In this document: one piece after another, positions 1-11,144 of the stretch | How positions within the stretch are numbered: position 1 is the stretch's first letter | How the letters are laid out: the number at the start of each line of letters is the position of its first letter | Origin: Pogona vitticeps | Taxonomy: Eukaryota; Chordata; Lepidosauria; Squamata; Agamidae | Assembly (NCBI RefSeq): GCF_051106095.1 | Contig: NC_135785.1 | Coordinates: forward strand, 107,308,501 to 107,372,500 | Length of the DNA: 64,000 nucleotides | Direction: 5' to 3' | Notes under the pieces: model-generated | The model's input: the letters and a program-made list of their open reading frames with translations, nothing else | What the model was told of the DNA's origin: nothing | Database searches by the model: none | Translations under genes and position numbers: made by a program

Positions 1-985
1 AGTAGGTCATCACACAGGGCAACCAATGCCGTTTCTGTACCATGGCACGGCCTGAAGCCCGACTGAAATGGATCCAGGGCATCCGTTTCATCCAGGAGGG
101 ATTGAAGCTGATCGGCCACCACCCTCTCAACCACCTTGCTTAAGAAAGAAACGTTGGCGACGGGTCTATAATTGCCAATTTTATCCGCCGCCAAACTGGC
201 TTTCTTCCTGATGGGTCTAATGAGTGTGTCCTTCAGGGCAGATGGAAATCTGCCCTCAAGGAGAGACCCATTAATTATTACCGTGGCCCATTCCGTTGTT
301 AAAGGCCTGGCTGCTTTGATCAGCCAGGCCGGGCAAGGGTCCAAAGAGGAGGTGGTGGCACGGCAGCGATCAATCGCCCTGGCCACAGAGTCAGGCGTGA
401 TAGGCTGAAAGGAGTCAAGTATCACCGGGCAGGACAGAGCGCTGGACATCTCAGCTCGACTCACTGTATTCAAAAAAGGAGAGAGCTCCCGGCGGATGGC
501 CTCCACTTTTGATTTAAAAAATGCTGCAAATTGGTCCGGCGAAAAACTAGGGGGAGGCCCATCACCCTGACCAATTCCAGATAGGTCACGTACTATACGG
601 AATAACTCCGCCTGCTGATTGGATGCCTCGCTTATCCGGTTAGCAAAGTATGATCGACTGGCAGCCTTTACCTTGGCAAGGTAAAGGTTAGTAGCGACCT
701 TGACAGCTATCCAATTAAAATCTGTCGGATCCTTTCTCCATTTGCGCTCTAGCCGCCTCCTGACCTGCTTCAGCGCCCGGAGATCCTGATTAAACCAGGG
801 CGCCGGGCGGCCTCTGCGGCGGAGAGGGCGTTTAGGAGCGATCGTGTCTACAGCCCTAGCCGCGGCAGCAAACCAGCCATCAACCAGAGCCTCGACAGGA
901 GCGCCAGCCAGGTCAGCCGTAACACCTCTCATGGCTTCCTGGAATCCAATCGGATCCAGTAGCCTTCGAGGGTGGACCATAACAA
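1..985 (-). mobile_element. L2-type (CR1/L2 group) LINE fragment, reverse transcriptase region
   Basis: The minus strand translates, with occasional breaks, to LINE ORF2: APWFNQDLRALKQVRRRLER, ANRISEASNQQAELFRI, KIGNYRPVANVSFLSKVVE and DPFQSGFRPCHGTETALV, the linker and first RT blocks. It is cut by the window edge. Confidence 0.85.
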
Positions 986-1383
986 TGGGTCCCTGCTCCC
1001 TGCATTTCCTTTTCTTTGGGATGGTTTTTATTGCTGCCTCCTGTACAATGTTACAAGCCTCTATCCAAAGTCCTTCAGGCACTCTGCCCACCAAATCTAG
1101 TTCCTTAAATCTGTTCTTCACTTCCACTGTGTATTCATAAGGGATTTGGTTTAGATTATACCTGACTAGCCCAGTGGGGTTTCCTACTTTCTTCAGTTTA
1201 AGCTTGAGTTTTGCTATAAGAAGCTGATGATCAGAGCCACAATGCCAGTTCCTGTTTCGTGTTTAGTCGGAACTCTCCACTATGACCTCTCCATCTTGGG
1301 TGTCCCTGCACGGCATATCCCATACCTTCTCTGAATTACTCAAGCCCCTTCACCACGACAAAGCAGCAATCTGTGAAGGGGAT
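986..1383 (-). mobile_element. RTE-BovB LINE fragment
   Basis: The minus strand encodes GSDHQLLIAKLKLKLKKVGN and YEYTVEVKNRFKELDLV, ending near KTIPKKRKC. These are the end of the BovB endonuclease and the linker. The same block recurs at 5095-5250. It abuts the L2-type piece near 985, so one probably inserted into or next to the other. Confidence 0.75.
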
Positions 1384-2764
1384 ACATCCTATACCATAAG
1401 GCAAAAGTTAAAACTAAAAATTAAATAACAAAATAAAATTAGAACACATTGCTACAAAAACATGGAAGTTAGAGAACAGTGAATGATCTAAAACAAAGAG
1501 GAAAGGGAAAAGAGAATGACGTCAACAAGGAGGGAGCAAAGGAAATAGGAAAAGAATGGTAATTTATGTTGGTGTTTGGGAGTGAGACTTCAGGGAGTAA
1601 TTCTGGATGTGTATGGTATGCAGTACTGGGATGCACTGGGTCATCCCAGTACACTAAGCAACAAGTATCCTGCCTCCATGAATGGACGCCAATACAGATC
1701 TGTTCAAATCTTCAACAACAACAAACCACCAAAATGACCCTGAGCAACCCCCCCTATGACTGGGGACAACACCACAGTCTGGATGAACCCATAGTTGCAA
1801 TTGGTATGACATGCTAAGGGGAAGAGCCCACCAAATTCCTATGATTAGGCATTATTAGAAGCTAATTATTTTGTGAGAATGGGGGAAAGAAGCCAATTTC
1901 AAGTTAGAACTGATCTGGATATTTTAATTGTGGAATCAGCACTATCTGTGTAAATGTAGGTGTTTGTATCTGTTTCTGTTTTGAAATATTTGGGGACAAA
2001 CACACAAACTTTCCAAAATAACTATGAAACTGCTTAGCTAGTAGTCTGAGGGAAAGGTTGTCATTAAGGTTATTGGGCATGTTTTAACAAAACAATGCTG
2101 CAAATAACTATGATCTAAAAGCTAATTATCATAGGCAGTGGTCCTACTTGGGGCTCAGGGAAAACCTGTTTCAAAACATAACAAACCCAGTTTTTAAAGT
2201 TAGGAAAGTGGTGGTATTCTATGTTTCTAGTTTCTACCATTTCAGAGACCTTTCAGGACAAATAGATGATTAACCAACTTCTGGATGTATTTATAAGACT
2301 TGGTCCTTTATGAAGTGTTTGGTTTTAAAAAGCTATATGAAGACTCAAATTTTCCTAGCAGATTCAAAACGAAAACACCTCCACTTTGTGCTCTCCTGTA
2401 GGAGGTAGAAAGGATTGTGCGACTAGGGGTTGATTCATCTTCATTTTACCCAGAATCATTAAAATGATTGGGGAAAAAGTCAAAGGAGATGCAAGAAATT
2501 TACCATCTGTAGGTGCCTGCATGATAACATCTTTCTTCTCTCTTAATTTAAATTATGTAGGCGAAAGGATGAAGGGAGTCAAACATAGCAAGATGTGGCT
2601 TCCTATTATGTAGGAGTATTAAGTTAAACATTAGTACTGAATTAAAGCTATTTCAGATTCACCCCTCCTGAATTTCTCCTTCATAAGCTGTGCTATTATA
2701 AAATAATGTTTATTATAATTATCATAATCATCACCCACTTTAAAAAGAAGTGACTTTTTGGATC
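1384..2764. other. No gene recognised
   Basis: AT-rich sequence with no supported exon, RNA gene or named repeat. Confidence 0.6.
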
Positions 2765-2892
2765 AGAATTACTGGATAACTGTAGTGTAGAGGTTGGGAG
2801 TTCGATTCCCCACTGTGGCTCCTTGACAGGCTGGACTTGATTATCCATAGGGTCCCTTCCAGCTCTGCAGTTCTAAGATGATGATGATCAAG
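2765..2892 (+). mobile_element. tRNA-derived SINE with GAT tail
   Basis: B-box-like GGTTGGGAGTTCGATTCCCC, then a shared body (GGCTGGACTTGAT, CCCTTCCAGCTCTGCAGTTCTAAG) ending in GATGATGAT. A second copy lies at 9800-9945. Confidence 0.7.
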
Positions 2893-4301
2893 ACGGACCT
2901 AGAAGTGGCTGGTGAATAATACCCTTCCTTTCTTTTGTCTTAAATTCGGGAAATAACTAAGAAAGCCTTCTGTCAAGAATGGTGAAATTATGCAGCATAG
3001 GCATCATCTCTTCAATAGTACTGTAGTAGTAGTAATGTGACTGCTTCCAACAGTAGCCTTTACCTTCATTTTGCTTCTTTTTGCCTCAGAACTGTTCAGC
3101 TTTCAAGCTATGTTTGGCAGCCATGTTATGCAGCTGAGTCCTGCCCCCCCCCATGTCCCTTATGTAGAAGTCTGCAGTCTTACAAGGGGGGCAGCTATGG
3201 CCTCCACAGGATTCCCCCCTCCCTTGGCCTACAGTTCCCATCAGTCTTAACCAGCATAGTCAATGGTGAGGGATTATAAAAGTTGTCTACAAAAACATCT
3301 GGAGGGCCAAATGGCCCATCCTTGATTGACAAGGCACAAGATTAAAGGGCCGTAAAATCTGAGCAAAGTACAAGTAACAGTTTGATCAGCAATTGCAGAG
3401 TGCAATTAAGAATAAACAGAGGTGGCCAGCAGAAGTCGCTATTGTAACATAACTATCATTCAAGCCAACAGCAACAGAACTTTTCAAAACAGTACTAATG
3501 ATATCAGTAGTTTCTCTCTTCCAGTAATCTGTCCAATTAAAATACAATATTCAGCTTAATTTTTTCCATTGCTGCTATAATGACTTTTCTACAAATGCTG
3601 AAAAACATCACAATAAAATGTTGAGGTTTTCCTTGAGGCAGTTCTAGACTCTTACAAACTACATGGATTAAGTCACCTTTATCTAAATTTTATTTACCAA
3701 GTAAACAACAGCAGCTAACCTGTTTTCCACCATTCCTTTAAATTCAGACATTATGGCTTCCATTTAAACTGAACAATAGGCTTAAATATTTTGCTGCTTG
3801 AAATGAGGAGTGAGGGGATAGTCAAATTACAGTATGTGCCTTTGATTGAAAGCTATGTTAAAATTGGCACACCGTTATGCCCATTTCCACCCTTTATGAA
3901 ATTTTATGCTAAATGGCACTTGTCAGTATATGAAAGGTACAAGAAGTCTTTATAAAAAATCATAGGAAGCATTTGCTTGTAGCAGCAGATTCTAGACGGG
4001 CATTCCTGTGCTGGCCAGCTTTGATGGAGCTGTCATCCAGAAACAATTTAGATCCATGGACCAGGCAGGGCACAGGTTCGCAACCTCGGGGGGTTGCAAA
4101 GTGTTTTCTGGAGGGTTGCTATTATTTTTGTTGCATTTATATTTATTATATTAAATAAGGGTAAATATGGTATACACAATGCTGTGTTCTTTTAAACCTA
4201 TTGATAGATTATTTTAATCTGAACTGGAATTGCAGGCAACCTAGAGTTCTTATTTCTGTGCCTCTTTGGGTGGATCTTGTTTTTATGCATGCCTATCACT
4301 C

Positions 4302-5500
4302 CTGTTGTTGTTGTTTAGTCGTTATGTCCAACTCTTCGTGACCCCGTGGACAAGAGCACGCCAGGCCTTCCTGCTTTCCACTGTCTCCCAGAGTTGGGTC
4401 AAATTCATGTTGGTAGCTTCAGTGACACTGTCCAACCATCTCGTCCTCTGTCGTCCCCTTCTCCTCTTCCCTTCGCACTTTCACAACATCAGGGTCTTTT
4501 CCAGGGAGTCTTCTGTTCTCATAAGATGGCCAAAGTATTGGAGCCTCAGCTTCATGGTCTGTCATTCCAGTGAGCACTCGGGGTTGATTTTTTTCAGAAT
4601 GGATAGGTTTGTTCTCCTTGCAGTCCAGGGGACTCTCAAGAGCCTCCTCTAGCACCACAATTCAAAATAATCAATTCTTCGGCGGTCAGCTTTCTTTATG
4701 GTCCAGCTCTCATTTCCATATATTGCTACTGGAAAAACCATAGCTTTGACTATGCAGACCTTTGTCGGCAAGGTGATGTCTCTGCTTTTTAAGATGCTGT
4801 CAAGGTTTGTCATCGCTTTCCTCCCAAGAAGCAGGCATCTTTTAATTGCATGGCTGCTGTCACCATCTGCAGTGATCATGGAGCCCAAGAAAGTAAAATC
4901 TGTCATTGTCTCCATATTTTCCCCTTCTATTTGCCAGGAGCTGATGGGGCCAGTGGCCATGATCGTAGGTTTTTTTTTGATGTTGAGCTTCAGACCATTT
5001 TTGCGCTCTCCTTTTTCACTCTCCCTATCATTCCCTATCTCCCTTGCATTTTGTTTCCCTCCTCTTCTCTGCTCTTTGTAAGGCCTCGTTGGACAGCCAC
5101 TTTGCTTTCTTGCATTTCCTTTTCTTTGGGATGGTTTTTGTTGCTGCCTCCTGAATGTTATGAGCCTCCTTCCATAGTTCTTCAGGCACTCTGTCCACCA
5201 AATCTAGTTCCTTAAATCTGTTCTTCACTTCCACTGTGTATTCGTAAGGGTCTATCTTTCTTTGGTTGTCAATTCTAGAAGGTGTAGTAAGTTTTCATAG
5301 AGTTGGTCAATTTCAGCCTCTTCAGCATCGGTGGTTGTTGCATGAACTTGGATTAACTGTGATGTTGAAAGGTCTGCCTTGGATTCGTATTGAAATCATT
5401 CTATCATTTTTGAGATTGTATCCCAGTATACCTTTTCCCACTCCTATGCCCACCAAAAGAGCTGCTTTTGCCCATTTCTTTCTGCTCCTCCTGTTTGGAG
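4302..5500 (-). mobile_element. RTE-BovB LINE, internally deleted, with 3' end
   Basis: On the minus strand it runs from the endonuclease (MISIRIQGRPFNITV) to VKNRFKELDLVDRVPEELW, then skips to MATGPISSWQIEGENMET, FTFLGSMITADGDSSHAIKR and SWTIKKADRRRIDYF, then the 3' tail with GTTGTTGTTG at 4302. Most of the reverse transcriptase domain is missing between about 4960 and 5030, so this copy cannot code for one. Confidence 0.88.
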
Positions 5501-8099
5501 GATTGACGTCAGCTCCTTGGATTGGAGCGTTAGCCCAGCTCAGAGAGCATGAATGAGGCGAGCACACAGTGGACTCCAGGAACACTGACACCCAAGATGG
5601 CAACAGTATTGGAAAATTGAAGCTGCCGTGGCAGCAGTGCCTTTCGCTCCACCTGAGTCTTCAGCTGTTCTGTGTGTTGTGGCGGCAGCACAGTAATAGG
5701 AGAGGGGATCTGGGCAGGGAGATGCCTTTGGGCCCCGCCTGGGTCATGAAGGAGGAAGGCAAGAGGGACAAAAGGTGAGAGAGGTGACTTGGATGGGGGG
5801 CACAAGGCAGGACCTGTAGGGGAGATGTTTATTTGTGCTTGAGGGGGAAAGGCTCTTCACTGAGGGGGCTTTTTTTGAGGGGGAGACACATGAAAGGAGG
5901 ATTGTTTCCACACCCAAAAAAGTAAATTAAACTCAACATGTATTGACATTTTCCCCTCCTTTTCAAATTTTATGTGGCACAGACTTACAGCCCCCTCACT
6001 TTGTTATGTATTAGATTATTATTAATATATTAGGATAGAATTATAATCCATAAATCTATTTTTGTTTCCCCATTAAAAATGCTTTTTTATGCATATATGG
6101 CAGAGGGGTTGCAGGTTACTTGTCTATTATAAAAGACGGTCACAATTCAAAAATATTGGGAAACACTAAGATAGGACATGACAAAACTCATTGTACTTTT
6201 TACTGCAACAGATGATCAAAGCTAGTTCCTTGAAGGCTTCAGTTATGGTCACATCAACTATTAGATCCACTTGAAGACACATTCAGTACTGGTTTAAGCC
6301 CACAGTTAGGGCTCCTGTGCAAGAAAGCCAGGAAAATGGGAAGCAAAGGTCGATAATGTAATAAATGTGCCCTGTGGTCCAGAATGATGGTGTGCAGTGT
6401 CACTGATTGTACATGCTTTCAACATCTTCCATGTACCCACACTTTGCCTTGGGATTTTTGGCCCAAAATTGAATGGGGTCAGGGGGACAGGAAGATGCCT
6501 CACCTTGGCTTGGTCTTGTATTGCCTTGTGAAGCTGTATTGCTAGAAATTCTTTGTCAACACAAAGTCCTTTCTGACAACTGGTAAAAAGGAGGAGGTTA
6601 ATATGTAGATTTTTCAGGAGGTTTTAACTTTCTGTAGCCCTGGTGATAGTTACTGGATCGGTTTGAAATTTGGCAGATTGGTAGCGCTTCTCATGTAGAC
6701 CAAGTCTACCAATTCTGAGTGTATGAGATCACCGGGTGCCATTTTTTTTCAGCAACAGAATTTCAATACCTGTGTTTTTCACTGAAAAATGACAGCATGT
6801 TTAACAACTGTAGAGTTGTCCCTATAGAACTCATATTAATACTGTGACCTCACTGGTAGTAGTGGAGAAATGGAGCATATATAAGACTGGGAATATCTGG
6901 TCCTTCCTTTCCTTTAAATGAAGCGCGGATGCCATGAAACTTGGATTAATGTAATTATTCCTTATATGGTGTTTAGAAGGACTCCAGTATTGGCAAAGGT
7001 AAACAATATTTTTCTCCATTTTATTCTAAGGGTAAAAGAATCCATAAGGCCAAGGCCTTTAAAAACTATAGCCAGTGATTGCAAATTGCTGGTGAATGAT
7101 ACCAGACCCTGAGCAATGAAGATTTCCTTAATTTAGAAAGACCTGGGTTGCTTGATCAATTAATCCCTTGCAGTGGCACTTTTTGTCCTTCTCCAGCAGC
7201 ACTAGCCATGGAAGAGTCTTCAGGTGACCTGGAGGTTTTCGATGTCTCACTCACCACTGTTCAGCAGCTGTGGCAATGACTCGCATGGCCCAACCTATGA
7301 TGCCAACCATAAGGCTACACAGACAAACACAAGAGGCTTGGGGAAGCTATTTTGAAATGAGGCTTCCTTTTCTGCAGTAAAGTCTTTGCTAAACAATCCT
7401 CCATATTAAAAATTAGAGATTAGCTGAAAACAAAACATGGAGTTATGTATAAACATGCATTGTAAGACATCTGTTGCCTGTCTGTGGACATTTAAAGAAT
7501 TAATCAAGATCATGCCATAGCGTGATCTTGTCTTGTTGAAGGACAAATGATAGTCTACCTCACCTTGGTTCACAATACCAGAAAGTCTCCTCTATCTTCA
7601 CTTATTAGCAGTACTGCAAATCTATTATATTTACTGTATAACCCCGTCTTTCCTGTGGTGAGTTCAAGGTGACGTAATATGGGCCATCTTCTCACTTATC
7701 ATTGCAGCCCTGTGAGAGAAGTCAGGTTGAGCGAGAGAAAAAGGACGTGGCCCACAATTGCCCAAGAAGTTTCATGGCTCAGAAGAGGACTAGAATCTGA
7801 GTCTTCTAGGTTTCTATCCAAACTCCCTATTAGCCCTAGGTGGTGATGGGAAGTGTAGTCCAACATCTGGTAGCCACAAGTTGCCCACTTCTGGTATTTC
7901 AGCTGACAGCCTAAAACGGCTGTAACACTGTTAGCAATCAAATCTGGAGACTTAAAAGTGAGACAAAGGGAACAACCTGGGAAGGCAGCTGTACTAGAAA
8001 GCAGCTTTGTAAGTGTAAACCATTGTTTTCTGCAGCAAGCGTTTGTTTTCTTCTGTAGCAGCCAGTAATTTTCAACCTGCTTCCTGTTAGAGCAGTATG
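5501..8099. other. No gene recognised
   Basis: It starts with a moderately GC-rich patch (5530-5810) and continues AT-rich. A palindromic hAT-MITE-like relic may lie at 7835-7900. No exon is supported. Confidence 0.5.
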
Positions 8100-8275
8100 A
8101 CAGTGGAAACAGATATCTCGGGAGTTGGTGAGTGCTGCACTGGAGGCATTCAAGAAAAACTTTGATAATAACCTGGTAGATATGCTTTGACTGTATTCCT
8201 GTGCTGAGCAGGAGGTTGGACTTGATGGCCTTGTAGGGCCTTCCAACTTCACATTTCTATAATTCTATGCAAATA
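8100..8275 (+). mobile_element. CR1 LINE 3' end
   Basis: GGAGGCATTCAAGAAAAACTT, then GGTTGGACTTGATGGCCTTG, ending in the CR1 octamer-type tail TTCTATAATTCTATG. This is a typical 5'-truncated CR1. Confidence 0.8.
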
Positions 8276-9799
8276 ATACAAAAATATATAAATAAAAACC
8301 ACACCATTTTGATTTCTCATTCAAAGGAAACAAAAAACAAAACAAAACCATGACATTGCCTCTGGATTTCTTACCCTATCTGACAAAATATGGAATGCAT
8401 AGTAGTATACGCATACATTTCATGGCTATTCAAGTAGAGTATAGAACGTAAGAAATTTCAAACATGCTCCCAAGTTAAGAAAAAAGGCCTGAAGGTCATC
8501 TGAGATCTTTCAAATGGGCTCCTGACTGGCAAGAAGAGAGCTGAAGGTTGTTGAAACTGGGTGTTATAGCAACTGACTCATATGAGTTATCTAGCAGTTT
8601 AGAATGCTTCCAACTGCCTGGTTCCAGAATACCTACCTCCACAGCCATTGGCTATGCTGATGGGGCTGATGGCAGTTTCTAGGGCAACACAGTTGGAGAG
8701 CCAAACTTTCCTCACATATCCCTGATATATATTGTCTCCTGTTTCTGCCTGGAAAGAGGCAACAGTAAGACTTTGAACAATTCAGTTAAAAACTATTAAT
8801 ATCAGTTTTTCCATCACTTCTATTGTCTGAATCTTGGTTATGATGCATTTAGAGCAGGAGGGGATAGGCAAATTTTAGCTCTCTGAGATATTATTGGGCT
8901 CCAACTCTCAGCAATGTTGGCAGTCCTTGGAAAAGCTTGAAGGGAGCTGCAGTCTTAACATTTGGAGGATCATGTGTTCCATTGGAAAAGTGCCTATTGT
9001 TGGAAGAGTGTTACTGTCAATGAATCACAGCAAGCACCCATTGTGACTGGCCCAACCACACAGTTCTGCTATTCAAACACAGCTGCTGTGTTACTGACCA
9101 GCTATAAGCTTCACACAGCCATTTGTCAAGGTATTCCTGGTATATTCAAATGGGGCAGTGTCTTGATCTCTATACACTTACCATCCATCTTCAGTTTCTT
9201 TGAATGTAAGTGAACTTTTTGGTGGGTGGGTGGGAATAAACTAGTGTCCCTCCCCCAGGAACAGACCTCATTGGCTCCTCTCAGCATGAAGAGGCCATGA
9301 TCCCTCACAAGGAGAGATGGTGACATCACATAATGGAAATCAAGGAGACTGCCACAACAAACTTCACCTCACCCACACTGCAAAATTGTTCATCTGGGGC
9401 TGAGAGATCTTCAGTTGCTGCCAAGATCTTGTTGGTGCCAGCTATTGGGGACTACAGTGACTTTCTACGAGAGCTGAGATACATCAGGAAATAATCGGAA
9501 TCGCTTTGTACCTATAGACTTAAATTGCAACTCTGTCCTTATTCAGAATAAATCCCACCAAAATGCAGTGGGGCTTGCTTTGTAGGTAGGCATGTGTAGG
9601 ATTACAGCCTAAACCTCAGTGGTCTATGAAGCAAGCCTACATGGTACAATTAGGAATATTCCCCATATTGTAAACTAGCTAGCCTAAAGAAGTTTTAATT
9701 GGGACTTTCTTCCCATTTTCTAGTCTTAGCTCGGATCTCCATGTTACTTGTAATCCTCTCAACAACATCCTCAGTGATGGTTTCTTCTTAGGAAAAACT
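8276..9799. other. No gene recognised
   Basis: Non-coding. A weak palindromic MITE relic (CCAACTCTCAGCAATGTTGG) sits at about 8855-8965. Confidence 0.5.
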
Positions 9800-9945
9800 A
9801 CCAGATGGTTCAGTGGTTTAGATATCTGGCTGTGGATTCAGAGGTTGGGAGTTCAATTCCCCCCTGTGCTTCCTTGACACAGGCTAGACTTGATAATTCA
9901 TACAGCCCCTTCCCGCTCTGCAGTTTTAAGATGATGATGATTAAA
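9800..9945 (+). mobile_element. tRNA-derived SINE with GAT tail
   Basis: GGTTCAGTGGTTTAGATATC resembles an A box, and GGTTGGGAGTTCAATTCCCC a B box. The body and GATGATGAT tail match the copy at 2765. Confidence 0.72.
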
Positions 9946-10334
9946 AGGAAAAACCAGCAGAGAGGAAGCACTACTACATGGAGTTTCCATGGACACTCTA
10001 GTTCACTGCACTCCCAACAGAGTTTCTTTTGTACAAAATGGCAGTCGGCCATACACATAGCGTTATCCCCCTCTCATTATTCACAGAATGCCTGATGAAA
10101 TTATTCTGGTCAGAAAAACAGAAATGGTGGCAAAATATGTACAGGTGGATTGAACAGATCAACATTTTTGTTTCATTTTGAAAGGGGGGCACTATGGAAA
10201 AAATAAGCCCCCTATACTTTCACAGCCAGCATATACCAGCTATGGGGTGATGGGAGGTGCAGTCCAGCACTGAGCACATATAGAACTGTACAAATAAACA
10301 GAAGCCTGGACAGCCGAGGACAAATACAGCCGAG

Positions 10335-10403
10335 GTAATACAGCCACCTAGAGTGGACTGGTAGTCCAGATAGGCGGGGTATAAATCAAATAAATAAATA
10401 AGC
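10335..10403 (+). mobile_element. L2-type LINE 3' tail
   Basis: CCACCTAGAGTGGACTGGTAG, AGGCGGGGTATAAATCAAAT, then an AAATA-type tail. The same end appears at 47212-47283 and, reversed, at 44665-44738. Confidence 0.6.
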
Positions 10404-10793
10404 GCCACAGGTCCTCAATTTTTGGGCCTTCCAAAAGCCAGTCATGTGAAAATAGTTATCTGAGCATTCTGTGCTTAACTATGAGCAAAGTTAAAGAAGT
10501 GACCCATAGGACTGTGCATATTTATTTAGTAGTAAAAGAAATAGTGTTTTGAATTCAGAACTTAGATCATACAAGCAGATTAACCCTTCGATTGGTCAGG
10601 ACCAAGGCAAAGTTTCTCTTTCTGTGCTGTAACTGGCAAGAGGGGAGAAGTGGGAGGTATTTTGTTCTCTCTTTTGCAAATTGAAATAGAAGAGTGTCAG
10701 TTGTTGTCAGGGTTCTAGTGGGAGAGAGAAAGGGTTCCTTGTGTGCTTTAGTCCTACTTCAAAAAGCATACACACCCCCATACATACTATTAC

Positions 10794-10810
10794 TCTGTGT
10801 GTGTGTGTGT

Positions 10811-10844
<34 letters not shown>
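10794..10844. repeat. (TG)n/(CA)n microsatellite
   Basis: A GT run flips to a CA run at a central GCGC, making a 50-base alternating purine-pyrimidine tract. Confidence 0.95.
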
Positions 10845-10846
<2 letters not shown>

Positions 10847-11144
10847 AATCATGTGTAGTGACACACAATTTTAACTGGAGAAAACAGGACAGTAAGATAC
10901 ACCAGTGTCTCCAATTCTGTTATCCCACCATGATCCTCTCCTCCTTTAACATAGTTACTATTAACTTAAAATAAATCCTGAAAATGATCCTGCTTTAAGA
11001 TCGCCAACATAATGTCAAGTTTGATACTTGGGGCAGAAAAAAATAAAATAAAAGGCCAGCCAGAAGGTGTGCTATGAAGAAGTAGAGTCTGGCTAGTTAC
11101 GGTTGTAAGTTTACAACAACAAGCACCAATGTTAGCTTTTTAAA

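Noticed and set aside
2765-2892. Possible tRNA gene (A/B-box-like sequence), also at 9800 and 60735
   Set aside because: No cloverleaf forms, and shared bodies and tails mark them as tRNA-derived SINEs.
4065-6175. Two hAT-like halves (GGTTCGCAACC near 4076 and GGGGTTGCAGG near 6106) flanking the BovB copy
   Set aside because: The ends do not pair well and no 8-bp duplication was found.
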